Below, one piece after another: positions 18,706 through 27,123 of a DNA stretch of 64,000 nt. A program made the translations under genes and the position numbers. The notes beneath the pieces were generated by a model. It searched no databases. It saw nothing but the letters and a program-made list of their open reading frames with translations, and was not told where the DNA came from. The DNA is from an uncultured Eubacterium sp. (GTDB lineage Bacteria; Bacillota; Clostridia; Oscillospirales; Acutalibacteraceae): the NCBI RefSeq assembly GCF_934561735.1, contig NZ_CAKTGT010000004.1:81042-145041 (forward strand), read 5' to 3'. Positions within the stretch are counted from its first letter, which is position 1. The number at the start of each line of letters is the position of its first letter.

Positions 18706-19194
18706 TTATTTAGTAAACATTCCGTTATTTTCAAGTTCGTCAATCAAATCGCCCATAACATCAACATTGTACGGAGTGATGATGTAAGTTGAGTTTGCAA
18801 CCCTTTTAATTTGACCGTTGTTTGCATAAGCCACACCGGACAAGAAATCCAAAAGTCGTCTTGCAACTTCACGGTTTGCACTTTCAAGGTTTAATACAAC
18901 AGTTCTTCTTGCATTAAGATTGTCGGCAATAGAAGCCGCTTCCTCAAATCCTTCCGGCTTTACAAGTACTACCTGAAGCTGAGCTGTTGTGTGAATATTA
19001 ACAACCTTATCGTTTTTCATATGTCTTGACGGACGCTCGGCGCGTTCTTCTCTTTCATATGACGGCGGGTCAATCTCTCTTTCGCGTTCTCTTCTGCGAG
19101 GAGGCTTTACAAAGTTTTCGCTTTCTTCGGTGTATTCTTCAAAATCGTCCTCTTCGTCGGTCATAATGTCTTTTATCTTATCAAATAATCCCAT
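18706..19194 (-). CDS. sepF: SepF, FtsZ-binding cell division protein
   Basis: Septum protein that binds FtsZ and the membrane. It has 162 residues: an N-terminal amphipathic helix (MGLFDKIKDIM), an acidic and arginine-rich linker (about 15-65), then the SepF fold with VVLVKPEGFEEAASIADNL, RRTVVLNLESANREVARRLL and DFLSGVAYANNGQIKRV. It sits between yggS and divIVA, the order found in many Gram-positives. Confidence 0.96.
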   Translation of the reverse strand: MGLFDKIKDIMTDEEDDFEEYTEESENFVKPPRRREREREIDPPSYEREERAERPSRHMKNDKVVNIHTTAQLQVVLVKPEGFEEAASIADNLNARRTVVLNLESANREVARRLLDFLSGVAYANNGQIKRVANSTYIITPYNVDVMGDLIDELENNGMFTK

Positions 19195-19214
19195 CTTTTC
19201 TTCCCCTTACTAAA

Positions 19215-19940
19215 CTAAAAATACTTTCTTGCTCCGAAAATAGCAGAGCCTACTCTTACAATGTTTGAACCCTCAAGTATAGCCGCCTCATAATCGGCAC
19301 TCATACCCATAGAGAGAATTTGCATTTCAACACCGCTGATATTCTTTTGCTGAAGTTCAACAAATTTGTCGTGCATTTTTGCAAAATACTTTCTTGCTTC
19401 GCTTTCATCACAAATCGGCGGAATGGTCATAAGACCCTTAACTTTGATATTGTCAAGCTCGCTTATTTGACAAAGCAATTCTTCAAGTTCTTCAATATCG
19501 CATCCGCTCTTTGATTCTTCCTTGCCGATATTAACCTCAACAAGCACATTCGCAACAGCTTCCGCCTTTTTGAATTCCTTGCTGATTTCCTTTGCAAGTT
19601 TTATTGAATCAACGGATTCTATCATATCTACCCTGCCGGCAATGTACTTAACCTTATTGGTCTGCAAATGACCGATAATATGCTTTTCCACTCCGTCAAG
19701 GTGCAGTGTTTCAAGTTTTGAACAGTATTCCTGAACACGGTTTTCACCAATCAAATCGGCTCCCAAATCAAGCACCGGATTGATATATTCGGGTTCAACT
19801 GTTTTTGTAACGCACATAAGTCTGACATTGTTTTCGCTTCTGCCCGATTTTACGGCAGTTTCCATAACATCGTCTTTAATACGCTTGTAATTATCTATGC
19901 ACGATTTTACCCGTTCTTCATCAAGTATAAACTTTTCCAT
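19215..19940 (-). CDS. yggS: YggS-family PLP homeostasis protein
   Basis: Single-domain alanine-racemase-type barrel that binds pyridoxal phosphate without known enzymatic activity and is linked to PLP balance. It has 241 residues. The PLP lysine is in RLMCVTKTVEPEYI; GENRVQEYCSK, HIIGHLQTNKVKYI and ILSMGMSADYEAAI are conserved blocks. Its start overlaps the HlyD-like gene by 20 nt and it lies 20 nt before sepF. Confidence 0.95.
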   Translation of the reverse strand: MEKFILDEERVKSCIDNYKRIKDDVMETAVKSGRSENNVRLMCVTKTVEPEYINPVLDLGADLIGENRVQEYCSKLETLHLDGVEKHIIGHLQTNKVKYIAGRVDMIESVDSIKLAKEISKEFKKAEAVANVLVEVNIGKEESKSGCDIEELEELLCQISELDNIKVKGLMTIPPICDESEARKYFAKMHDKFVELQQKNISGVEMQILSMGMSADYEAAILEGSNIVRVGSAIFGARKYF

Positions 19941-21150
19941 CTTTTAAGTCCTTTCCTTGAGTAATTATTTTATCATAAAGATGAATCGAATCTGTATTTG
20001 ATTCATCATATTCTGCAAGAACATAATCGTCATCGCTGTAAATAACATTGACTTCTCTGAATTTAATTTGGCTGGCAATAAGGACATACACTCCCTTTTT
20101 ACCGTCAACAACATGGAGAGCCTCGCTCGGAATTTTTATTCCCTCGTAAGTTTTGCGTCTGATTTCAATTTCAGCCTTACGAAGCTTTGCTATATCGGCA
20201 TCCATTTCGTTAAGTTTAAGAATAAGAAGCGTTTCTTTTTGACCGAGCGAAACATCCGCTCCGCTGACAATTTCTGCCTTAAACTCTCTGCTGACATCAT
20301 CTTTAAGAACTATATTTACATAATCACCGTTTTCAAGATTTTTAATTGCATCTGTGCTTACAAGCGTTTGAACATACCATGTGTAGCTTGTTACAAGTTT
20401 ACCGATATTATTACCGACATCCTGCGACTTGTCAACCGCTTTAAGTGCCGATTTAAACTGTTTAACCGAAGTTTCCTCGGCTTTGTCAAAATCAATAATA
20501 TTTTCGTATCCGTCGGTGTAGCTGCTGAACACGCCCGACTCATCGGCTTTTATATACTTATCCGGCTTTGAAAACGAACTGTAAGAATTACGCTTGTCAC
20601 GAAGATTTTCAATTATCGAGAGCAAATCGACATCCTCACCGATAATAAGCTGGCGGCGGACAAGCACGGAATCAAGTTCCTCTGCGGTGTCGCCTATTTT
20701 ATTTTTGCAAACCCCGTCGGCATAATTGATAACCTTTTGCTCAATATCCTCATTGATAGTTTCGAGGTTTGCGGACTGACCGACTGTTTGTGCTTCGAGT
20801 GTTTGATAATATTTTATTTGATTTGTAAGGTCGGTATATTTTGAATAATTTGCAGCCGCCTTTGATGACGAAAACTGCATTGCAACATTGCCTTTTACAT
20901 TAATCTTATCTCCGTCCTCAAAACAAGGAACGGTAACACCCGTTGCGGATTTTTCAACCACAGATTCATCACGGATGAACAATGCCTCACTGCTCACCTT
21001 GTCATACACGGTTGAAACCGTGGCGGTTTGTGTTTTAAGTTCGATATGAGTAACCTTATAAAACTGAATAACCACAAACAAAACTATCAAAACAATTACC
21101 GAAATAATAAGCCAATTACCTTTGTTTGCAGTAAAATTTTGCTTTTTCAT
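19921..21150 (-). CDS. HlyD-like membrane-fusion/adaptor protein without exporter partner
   Basis: A 409-residue protein with one N-terminal membrane helix (WLIISVIVLIVLFVVIQFY, about 14-32) and an extracytoplasmic part resembling HlyD adaptors: an early beta segment, a helical hairpin (about 110-220), and a return to beta strands with ENGDYVNIVLKDD and KIPSEALHVVDGKKGVYVL, the typical MFP distal barrel. No ABC or MFS exporter is adjacent. It overlaps yggS by 20 nt and lies in the sepF-divIVA cluster, so a cell-envelope or division role is possible, but this is inference. Confidence 0.75.
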   Translation of the reverse strand: MKKQNFTANKGNWLIISVIVLIVLFVVIQFYKVTHIELKTQTATVSTVYDKVSSEALFIRDESVVEKSATGVTVPCFEDGDKINVKGNVAMQFSSSKAAANYSKYTDLTNQIKYYQTLEAQTVGQSANLETINEDIEQKVINYADGVCKNKIGDTAEELDSVLVRRQLIIGEDVDLLSIIENLRDKRNSYSSFSKPDKYIKADESGVFSSYTDGYENIIDFDKAEETSVKQFKSALKAVDKSQDVGNNIGKLVTSYTWYVQTLVSTDAIKNLENGDYVNIVLKDDVSREFKAEIVSGADVSLGQKETLLILKLNEMDADIAKLRKAEIEIRRKTYEGIKIPSEALHVVDGKKGVYVLIASQIKFREVNVIYSDDDYVLAEYDESNTDSIHLYDKIITQGKDLKDGKVYT

Positions 21151-21166
21151 ACCGAACTCCTTTCGT

Positions 21167-22084
21167 TTATTTTAAATGTTTTTGAACAAGTTCAACAGCT
21201 TTTTTTACAAGCTCGTCCTTGCTCATTTCATCGGCATACAGCCAATTTATATTTTCGTTCCGTCTGAACCAAGTAAGTTGTCGCTTAGCGTAACGGCGTG
21301 TTTCTCTTTTTAAATTCTCAGCCGCTTCATCAAGCGTTATTTTTCCGTCAATATACGGCTGAAGTTCCTTATGACCGATTGCCTGACGGGCGGTTAAGCC
21401 CTGCTTGCCGAGCATTTGCCTTGCTTCATTTTCAAGTCCTGCTTCAAGCATCAAATCAACTCGTTTGTTAATCCTGTCATAAAGCTTTTGCCTATCCTTA
21501 TACCCGATACCGATATAAAGTGCATCATACGGGCTGTCGCAAAGCAATGAATTTTTGTTTTGCTCGGTTTTTGAAGTTCCCGACATACAAAGTTCAAGTG
21601 CTCTGATAACTCTTTTGCGATTGTTTGGATGAATATCGGCAGCCGCATTCGGGTCAAGTTTCAAGAGTTTTTCATAAAGTTCCTCGTTGCTTTTTTCAGC
21701 AAGTTCGGTTCTTATTTCTGCATTTGAACCGACCTCGGAAAAGCTGATGTTCTTCACCAAACTGTCAACAAAAAGCCCTGTGCCGCCTGCAACAATCGGC
21801 ACTCTGCCTCTTGAAGTAATTTCGGCAATCTTGCTTTTGGCAAGTTCAACATAATCGGCAACCGAAAATGTTTCGTCCGTGTTGAGAAATTCCACAAGAT
21901 GGTGCGGCACACCGTCCTGTTCCTCTTTGGTGGCGACTGCGGTTGCAATCGGCATATTCTTGTACACCTGCATTGAATCGGCAGAAATAATCTCACCGTC
22001 AACAGCCTTTGCAAGTTTTACCGACAAATCGGTTTTGCCCGAAGCGGTTGCACCGACAACGCAAATTATCTTTGTCTTTTCCAT
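21167..22084 (-). CDS. miaA: tRNA dimethylallyltransferase
   Basis: Adds the dimethylallyl group to A37 of tRNAs reading UNN codons. It has 305 residues. P-loop GATASGKTDLSVKLA at 11-25, ISADSMQVYKNMPIATA, AGGTGLFVDSL and the C-terminal TRRYAKRQLTWFRRN are diagnostic. Its start overlaps the mutL stop by one base. MiaB, the next enzyme on the same base, is encoded in the same run at 27120-28550. Confidence 0.97.
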   Translation of the reverse strand: MEKTKIICVVGATASGKTDLSVKLAKAVDGEIISADSMQVYKNMPIATAVATKEEQDGVPHHLVEFLNTDETFSVADYVELAKSKIAEITSRGRVPIVAGGTGLFVDSLVKNISFSEVGSNAEIRTELAEKSNEELYEKLLKLDPNAAADIHPNNRKRVIRALELCMSGTSKTEQNKNSLLCDSPYDALYIGIGYKDRQKLYDRINKRVDLMLEAGLENEARQMLGKQGLTARQAIGHKELQPYIDGKITLDEAAENLKRETRRYAKRQLTWFRRNENINWLYADEMSKDELVKKAVELVQKHLK

Positions 22085-23991
22085 TACTGTATCCTGCCGA
22101 ACTGCTTTTCTATATCATATTTTGAAAGCTTAATCATAACAGGTCTGCCGTGAGGACAATACCTGATGTTAGGATTTGAAAGAAGTTTTTTTACAAATAA
22201 CTCCATCTCATACGGTGAGGTTTTGTCCCCTGCCTTAACTGCCGCTCTGCACGAAGTGGAATGGAATATCCAATCCATCTGCTCGGGTATAATGTCTGTT
22301 TTGCCGTCAAGGAGCTTTGCCGCAGTTTCTTCAACCAATCCGCTGACATCTTCGCCGTCCAAAATTGACGGACATTCACGAACCAAAACTGTTGAGTTGC
22401 CGAAGTCTTCAATTGCAAATCCGCATTTTGAATACAAATCAAGATTTGAAAGAACGGCATTGTATTCTTCTCTTGAAAGTCTTACTGCCACGGGTGACAG
22501 CAAAACCTGTGAAGCAATTTGAGTTGAAGCCTTGAGTGCTTCAAAATTCATTCTTTCGTGTGCGGCGTGCTTGTCTATCATATAGCAGGCGCCGTCCATT
22601 TCAATAATAATATATGTTTTAAATATTTCACCTACAAGTCTGAAATCCGGCACTTCTACACTTTCAGCCTTTTCCTGCTTTGGTAAAGGCTTCGGCTGTT
22701 CCTGTGTTTCAGGCTCGTTGTTTGCCTGCTGTTCGTTTGGTGTATCAGACTTTGTGAATTTGTTTAAATCAAGTTTTGCGGTTGTGGTTGATTCCTCAAC
22801 ATAATTTTGTTCTTCCTCTGTTTTAGGTGATTTTTCACGCAAAACATCGGGAGCGGCAACCCTCCAAAAATCATCGGGATTGCTTTCCTGTTTAAACTGA
22901 ATTTGAGTAGGCGTTTCTTCCTTTGACTTGAAGAAATCAATTTTGCCGTTGACAGTTGTTTGAGTCGGTCGAGGTGCGGAAAAATGTGCTTCCTTTGGAG
23001 TGTCAAGCGTTTCTATAGCATTTTTCACTCCGTAATACACAAGTTCAAACACCGGCTTTTCATTGGCAAATCTAACCTCGATTTTTGCCGGGTGAACATT
23101 GACATCAACAAATGACGAATTGCACTCAATATTAAGCACACAGCCCGGAAATTTGCCAACCATAATCGAATTGCGATAAGCCTGTTCGAGTGCCGCCATG
23201 GCGGTTTGCGATTTTACAAGTCGGGAATTGATAAAGAAAAACTGCATTCCACGGCTTTTGCGTGACATTGACGGTTTTGTGACAAAACCGCTCACACGCA
23301 TATTGTTAATCTCGTAATCAACAGGAATGAGCGAATTTGCAAACTCTTTGCCGAATACGGAATAAATTGTACTTTTTAAATCTCCGTTGCCCGATGTGAT
23401 AAGCGTTTGCTTACCGTCACGGATAAATCTAAACGATATTTCAGGGTGGCTGACGGCAATTCGCTCAACCACACCTGCCACGGCATTAGCCTCGGTGACA
23501 TCTTTTTTTAGGAACTTCATTCTCGCCGGAGTGTTGAAGAAAATATCGGCAACGACAATCGTTGTGCCCACAGGACAGCCGGCATCCGAAAAATCAAGTT
23601 CCTGACCGCCGGCAATCTCATACCTTGTGCCGATTTCCTCATCAGGTGTTCTGGTGAGAAGCTGAACCTTTGCAACGGCAGAAATTGAAGCCATCGCCTC
23701 GCCTCTGAAACCGAGTGTTCCGATTTTGTCCAAATCATCGCTGACCTTAATTTTTGAAGTTGCGTGAGAGATAAAAACTTTTTTTACCTCGCTTCGTGCT
23801 ATGCCACAGCCGTCATCGGTTATACGGATATAAGTTGAACCGCCGTTTTTGATTTCGACAGTAATGTTTTTTGCACCGGCATCAACGGAATTTTCTATCA
23901 TTTCTTTAACTACCGAGGACGGACGCTCAACAACCTCACCTGCTGCAATCAGCTGATATACTTCTTTTGGCAATATATTAATTTGAGGCAT
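22084..23991 (-). CDS. mutL: DNA mismatch repair protein MutL, endonuclease-type
   Basis: Couples MutS recognition to strand incision. It has 635 residues. The GHKL ATPase shows VVKEMIENSVDAGA, DDGCGIARSEV and GTLGFRGEAMASI. A Pro/Glu/Gln-rich linker (about 340-440) leads to the C-terminal domain with IDKHAAHERMNF (about 470), a variant of the DQHAxxExxxxE endonuclease motif, and with STSCRAAVKAG and YCPHGRPVM. This suggests intrinsic nicking activity, as expected in bacteria without MutH. It follows mutS by 29 nt and overlaps miaA by one base. Confidence 0.97.
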   Translation of the reverse strand: MPQINILPKEVYQLIAAGEVVERPSSVVKEMIENSVDAGAKNITVEIKNGGSTYIRITDDGCGIARSEVKKVFISHATSKIKVSDDLDKIGTLGFRGEAMASISAVAKVQLLTRTPDEEIGTRYEIAGGQELDFSDAGCPVGTTIVVADIFFNTPARMKFLKKDVTEANAVAGVVERIAVSHPEISFRFIRDGKQTLITSGNGDLKSTIYSVFGKEFANSLIPVDYEINNMRVSGFVTKPSMSRKSRGMQFFFINSRLVKSQTAMAALEQAYRNSIMVGKFPGCVLNIECNSSFVDVNVHPAKIEVRFANEKPVFELVYYGVKNAIETLDTPKEAHFSAPRPTQTTVNGKIDFFKSKEETPTQIQFKQESNPDDFWRVAAPDVLREKSPKTEEEQNYVEESTTTAKLDLNKFTKSDTPNEQQANNEPETQEQPKPLPKQEKAESVEVPDFRLVGEIFKTYIIIEMDGACYMIDKHAAHERMNFEALKASTQIASQVLLSPVAVRLSREEYNAVLSNLDLYSKCGFAIEDFGNSTVLVRECPSILDGEDVSGLVEETAAKLLDGKTDIIPEQMDWIFHSTSCRAAVKAGDKTSPYEMELFVKKLLSNPNIRYCPHGRPVMIKLSKYDIEKQFGRIQ

Positions 23992-24020
23992 TTCGTCACA
24001 TCCTTTCGGTATAAATTATT

Positions 24021-26657
24021 TTAACCCATAATTTCCTCTGCTTTTTTCTTGAGGTCGTAGAGGGTTTGCATCGCTTCAATAGGTGTCAGAGTGTTGACAT
24101 CTGTCGCCTTGAGAAGTTCAAGTATTTCATCGGTGGATTTTGCCTTGAAGTTGAACTGAATTTCATCATCAGTCGGTTCTTCCTCGACAGCCTCCTCCGC
24201 CTTAAAATCAATTTCAATTTTATTCGCTTCAAGTTCTTTAAGGATTGCCTTTGCTCGCTTTGTGACCGCTGACGGAACACCAGCAAGCTTTGCAACCTCG
24301 ATACCGAAGCTTTGGTCTGCACCGCCGTGAACAATTCTGCGAAGAAATGTAATGTCATCCCCACGCTTCTTAACGGCGATTGAATAGTTGTTTACGCCCT
24401 TTAGCATACCCTCCATAGCGGTAAGTTCGTGATAGTGGGTTGCAAAAAGTGTTTTGGCTCCGATTTTCTTCACCACATATTCAAGCACGGCTCTTGCTAT
24501 GCTCATACCGTCAAAGGTTGATGTGCCTCTGCCGATTTCATCAAGGATAATGAGTGATTTATCGGTAGCGTTCTTCAGGATTGTTGACACCTCGTTCATT
24601 TCAACCATAAAGGTTGACTGACCTGTTGCCAAGTCGTCCGAAGCACCGACTCTTGTAAATATCGCATCACAGACAGAAACCCTTGCACTCCTTGCCGGAA
24701 CAAAAGAGCCAATCTGTGCCAAAAGGACGATAAGAGCGGTTTGACGCATATATGTTGATTTACCCGCCATATTAGGGCCGGTAATTATTGAGCATTTGTT
24801 GCTGCCGCAATCAAGGAGCGTGTCGTTTGGAACAAACGGCGAATCGGTGAGCAGAGCCTCAACAACAGGGTGCCTGCCGTCCTTGATTTCAAGTGTGCCA
24901 TCCGTTGTAATCTGTGGACAGCAATAATTATTTTTGGTGGCTATCTCGGCAAGAGAAGCAACCGTGTCAAGAGTTGCAAGAGCCTTTGCGGTCCGTTGAA
25001 TTCTCTCGACCTCGCCTGCAACCGTTGTTCTGACGGCACAGAAAGTTTCGTATTCAAGAGCAACGCATCTGTCTTTTGCACCGAGGACTTTGCCCTCAAG
25101 GTCTTTAAGCTCCTGAGTTATATATCTTTCACAGTTTGTGAGAGTTTGTTTTCTTATGTAGGTATCGGGAACGAGATTTTTGTACGAATTGGTAACCTCG
25201 ATGAAGTAGCCGAAAACCTTGTTGTAGGAAACCTTGAGTTTCGGTATTCCCGTTGCTTCCTTTTCTCTGTTTTCAATTTCTGCAAGAACAGAAGCACCGC
25301 CCTGCATAATTGTGTGAAGCTCGTCTATTTCGGCATTATAGCCGTCCCTAATCATTCCGCCCTCACGCATAGAAAACGGAGGCTCGTCCACGATTGACGA
25401 ATTGATAAGTTCATACACATCCTGCAATGTGTCAATATTATTATAAATCGATTTGAGCAATGCCGAATTTGCATTTTGCAAAAGTTCCTTGAGTGCCGGC
25501 AATCTTTCAACCGTTGCACAAAGCGAACGGAGTTCCTTTGCATTTGCCGTGCCGTATGCGATACGGCTCATAAGTCTTTCAATATCGTTGACTCCCGTAA
25601 GAAGTTCCTTGACCTCATCACGAAGCATCGGCTCGTCAACAAGTTCACCCACCGCATTTTGCCTTTTGCTGATTTGCGAAACGCTGATAAGCGGTCTTTC
25701 AAGCCAAGAGCGAAGCATTCTTTTGCCCATTGCGGTTTTTGTGTTGTCGATAACCCACAAGAGTGAGTGCCTTTTGTCGCCTGTCATCATTGAGCGAGTA
25801 AGTTCAAGATTTCGCCTTGCACTGATATCAAGGTTCATAAACTCGGTTTCTTCGTAAAATTCAATTTCCGACGGAGTTTCAAGTTCATCGGTTTTTCTGT
25901 TTTCACGAAGATAGGAGATTACCGCACCGAGTGCGGAAACCGCAGGCTTGCTTTTGCCGAGTCCGAGCGAGTCAATCTTGTCCTTGTTCATTGTTTGCAA
26001 AATGAGATTTGTTGCATTGTCAAAATCAAAGCAACTGTCGTCAAGAACTTCAAGTTCAATATCAAGCCTTGACTTAACAAACTTTGCAACCTCGTCAAGC
26101 TCATTTGCAAGTGAGTTAACCAAAATTTCCTTTGGTGCATAGGTAGAAAGCTGATTGTTGATTTTTTCCTGTTCATCGGTTCTGCCTATTGAAGTGATAT
26201 GGAACTCGCCCGTTGACACATCAACAAAGCAAACGCCCGTTTCGTTGTCGCCCTTGCACAGAGCACAAAGATAATTGTTCACCCCGTCATCAAGAATATT
26301 GTTTTCAATAACCGTGCCGGGAGTGATGACCCTTACGACATCTCTTTTGACAAGTCCCTTTGCCTTTGCAGGGTCCTCGGTTTGCTCGCAGATTGCAACC
26401 TTGTACCCGTATGAAACAAGTTTTGCAATGTAACTGTCGGACGAATGAAACGGAACACCGCACATTGGTGCACGCTCGCCCTGACCGCAATCCTTGCCTG
26501 TAAGAACAAGGTCAAGAACCTTTGACGCAATTTTTGCATCGTCAAAAAACATCTCGTAAAAATCACCCAGACGGAAGAACAAAATAACGCCCGGATAATT
26601 CTTTTTTATTTCAAAATATTGAGCCATCATAGGAGAAAGCTTTTGTTCCTTTGCCAT
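24021..26657 (-). CDS. mutS: DNA mismatch repair protein MutS
   Basis: Recognises mispairs and small loops. The ATG at 26657 (MAKEQKLSPM) gives 878 residues; a GTG three codons upstream at 26666 is too close to the AAGGA site. The mismatch-binding domain has FFRLGDFYEMFFDDA with the Phe-x-Glu wedge. The ATPase has GPNMAGKSTYMRQTAL at about 627 and DEIGRGTSTFDG at about 707, then ATHYHEL. The C-terminal tail after about 800 is acidic and varied, as usual. It precedes mutL in the run. Confidence 0.98.
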   Translation of the reverse strand: MAKEQKLSPMMAQYFEIKKNYPGVILFFRLGDFYEMFFDDAKIASKVLDLVLTGKDCGQGERAPMCGVPFHSSDSYIAKLVSYGYKVAICEQTEDPAKAKGLVKRDVVRVITPGTVIENNILDDGVNNYLCALCKGDNETGVCFVDVSTGEFHITSIGRTDEQEKINNQLSTYAPKEILVNSLANELDEVAKFVKSRLDIELEVLDDSCFDFDNATNLILQTMNKDKIDSLGLGKSKPAVSALGAVISYLRENRKTDELETPSEIEFYEETEFMNLDISARRNLELTRSMMTGDKRHSLLWVIDNTKTAMGKRMLRSWLERPLISVSQISKRQNAVGELVDEPMLRDEVKELLTGVNDIERLMSRIAYGTANAKELRSLCATVERLPALKELLQNANSALLKSIYNNIDTLQDVYELINSSIVDEPPFSMREGGMIRDGYNAEIDELHTIMQGGASVLAEIENREKEATGIPKLKVSYNKVFGYFIEVTNSYKNLVPDTYIRKQTLTNCERYITQELKDLEGKVLGAKDRCVALEYETFCAVRTTVAGEVERIQRTAKALATLDTVASLAEIATKNNYCCPQITTDGTLEIKDGRHPVVEALLTDSPFVPNDTLLDCGSNKCSIITGPNMAGKSTYMRQTALIVLLAQIGSFVPARSARVSVCDAIFTRVGASDDLATGQSTFMVEMNEVSTILKNATDKSLIILDEIGRGTSTFDGMSIARAVLEYVVKKIGAKTLFATHYHELTAMEGMLKGVNNYSIAVKKRGDDITFLRRIVHGGADQSFGIEVAKLAGVPSAVTKRAKAILKELEANKIEIDFKAEEAVEEEPTDDEIQFNFKAKSTDEILELLKATDVNTLTPIEAMQTLYDLKKKAEEIMG

Positions 26658-26712
26658 TTTGTTCACCGTCCTTACGCAATTTTTGAATCAGTAGTTATCG
26701 GAATAAATCCTA

Positions 26713-27123
26713 TTAGTGGCAACCGCCGCATGTGCAGCAATCATGTGTGCAATCGCTTGCAGGAATTTCGCATGTTGCAGGGTCTTGTCCGTCAAAGAAC
26801 AAACCGATCATTTGGCTGATGTACTGTGCCATCTGCTCCATCTGTGCAGCAGCTTCTGAATACTTCTTCATATTCTCGCCGTCCATAACCTTTGTGTAAA
26901 GGTCCTGATATTCCTTTTGGAGTTCTGCAATTCTGTCCTGAGAAGCTTCTTCGCCCTTTTCAGCCTCTTGCTGATACTTAAGAGTGATGAGCTGCATCTC
27001 CTGCATTTGCTGCTGAAGTGCCTCGTCTGCATCGTTAACCTTTGCGGCAGCCTGAAGTGCCTCAAATCTTGGGTCAGCCTGAATTTCCTTGCCAAGCTCT
27101 CTGAGTGCTGATTCTAAACTCAT
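26713..27123 (-). CDS. YlbF/YmcA-family protein with six-cysteine tail
   Basis: A 136-residue, mostly helical protein. Residues 1-110 match the YlbF/YmcA family in length and composition (helices LESALRELGKEIQADPRFEA and EYQDLYTKVMDGENMKKYSE). The position between miaB and mutS is that of ymcA in Bacillus subtilis, so YmcA (RicA) is the closest positional equivalent. In Bacillus the YlbF-YmcA-YaaT complex carries iron-sulfur clusters and promotes RNase Y-dependent mRNA processing. The last 19 residues hold six cysteines (118, 125, 129, 130, 132, 135) and end CCTCGGCH, a plausible metal or Fe-S site. It overlaps miaB by 4 nt. Confidence 0.85.
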   Translation of the reverse strand: MSLESALRELGKEIQADPRFEALQAAAKVNDADEALQQQMQEMQLITLKYQQEAEKGEEASQDRIAELQKEYQDLYTKVMDGENMKKYSEAAAQMEQMAQYISQMIGLFFDGQDPATCEIPASDCTHDCCTCGGCH

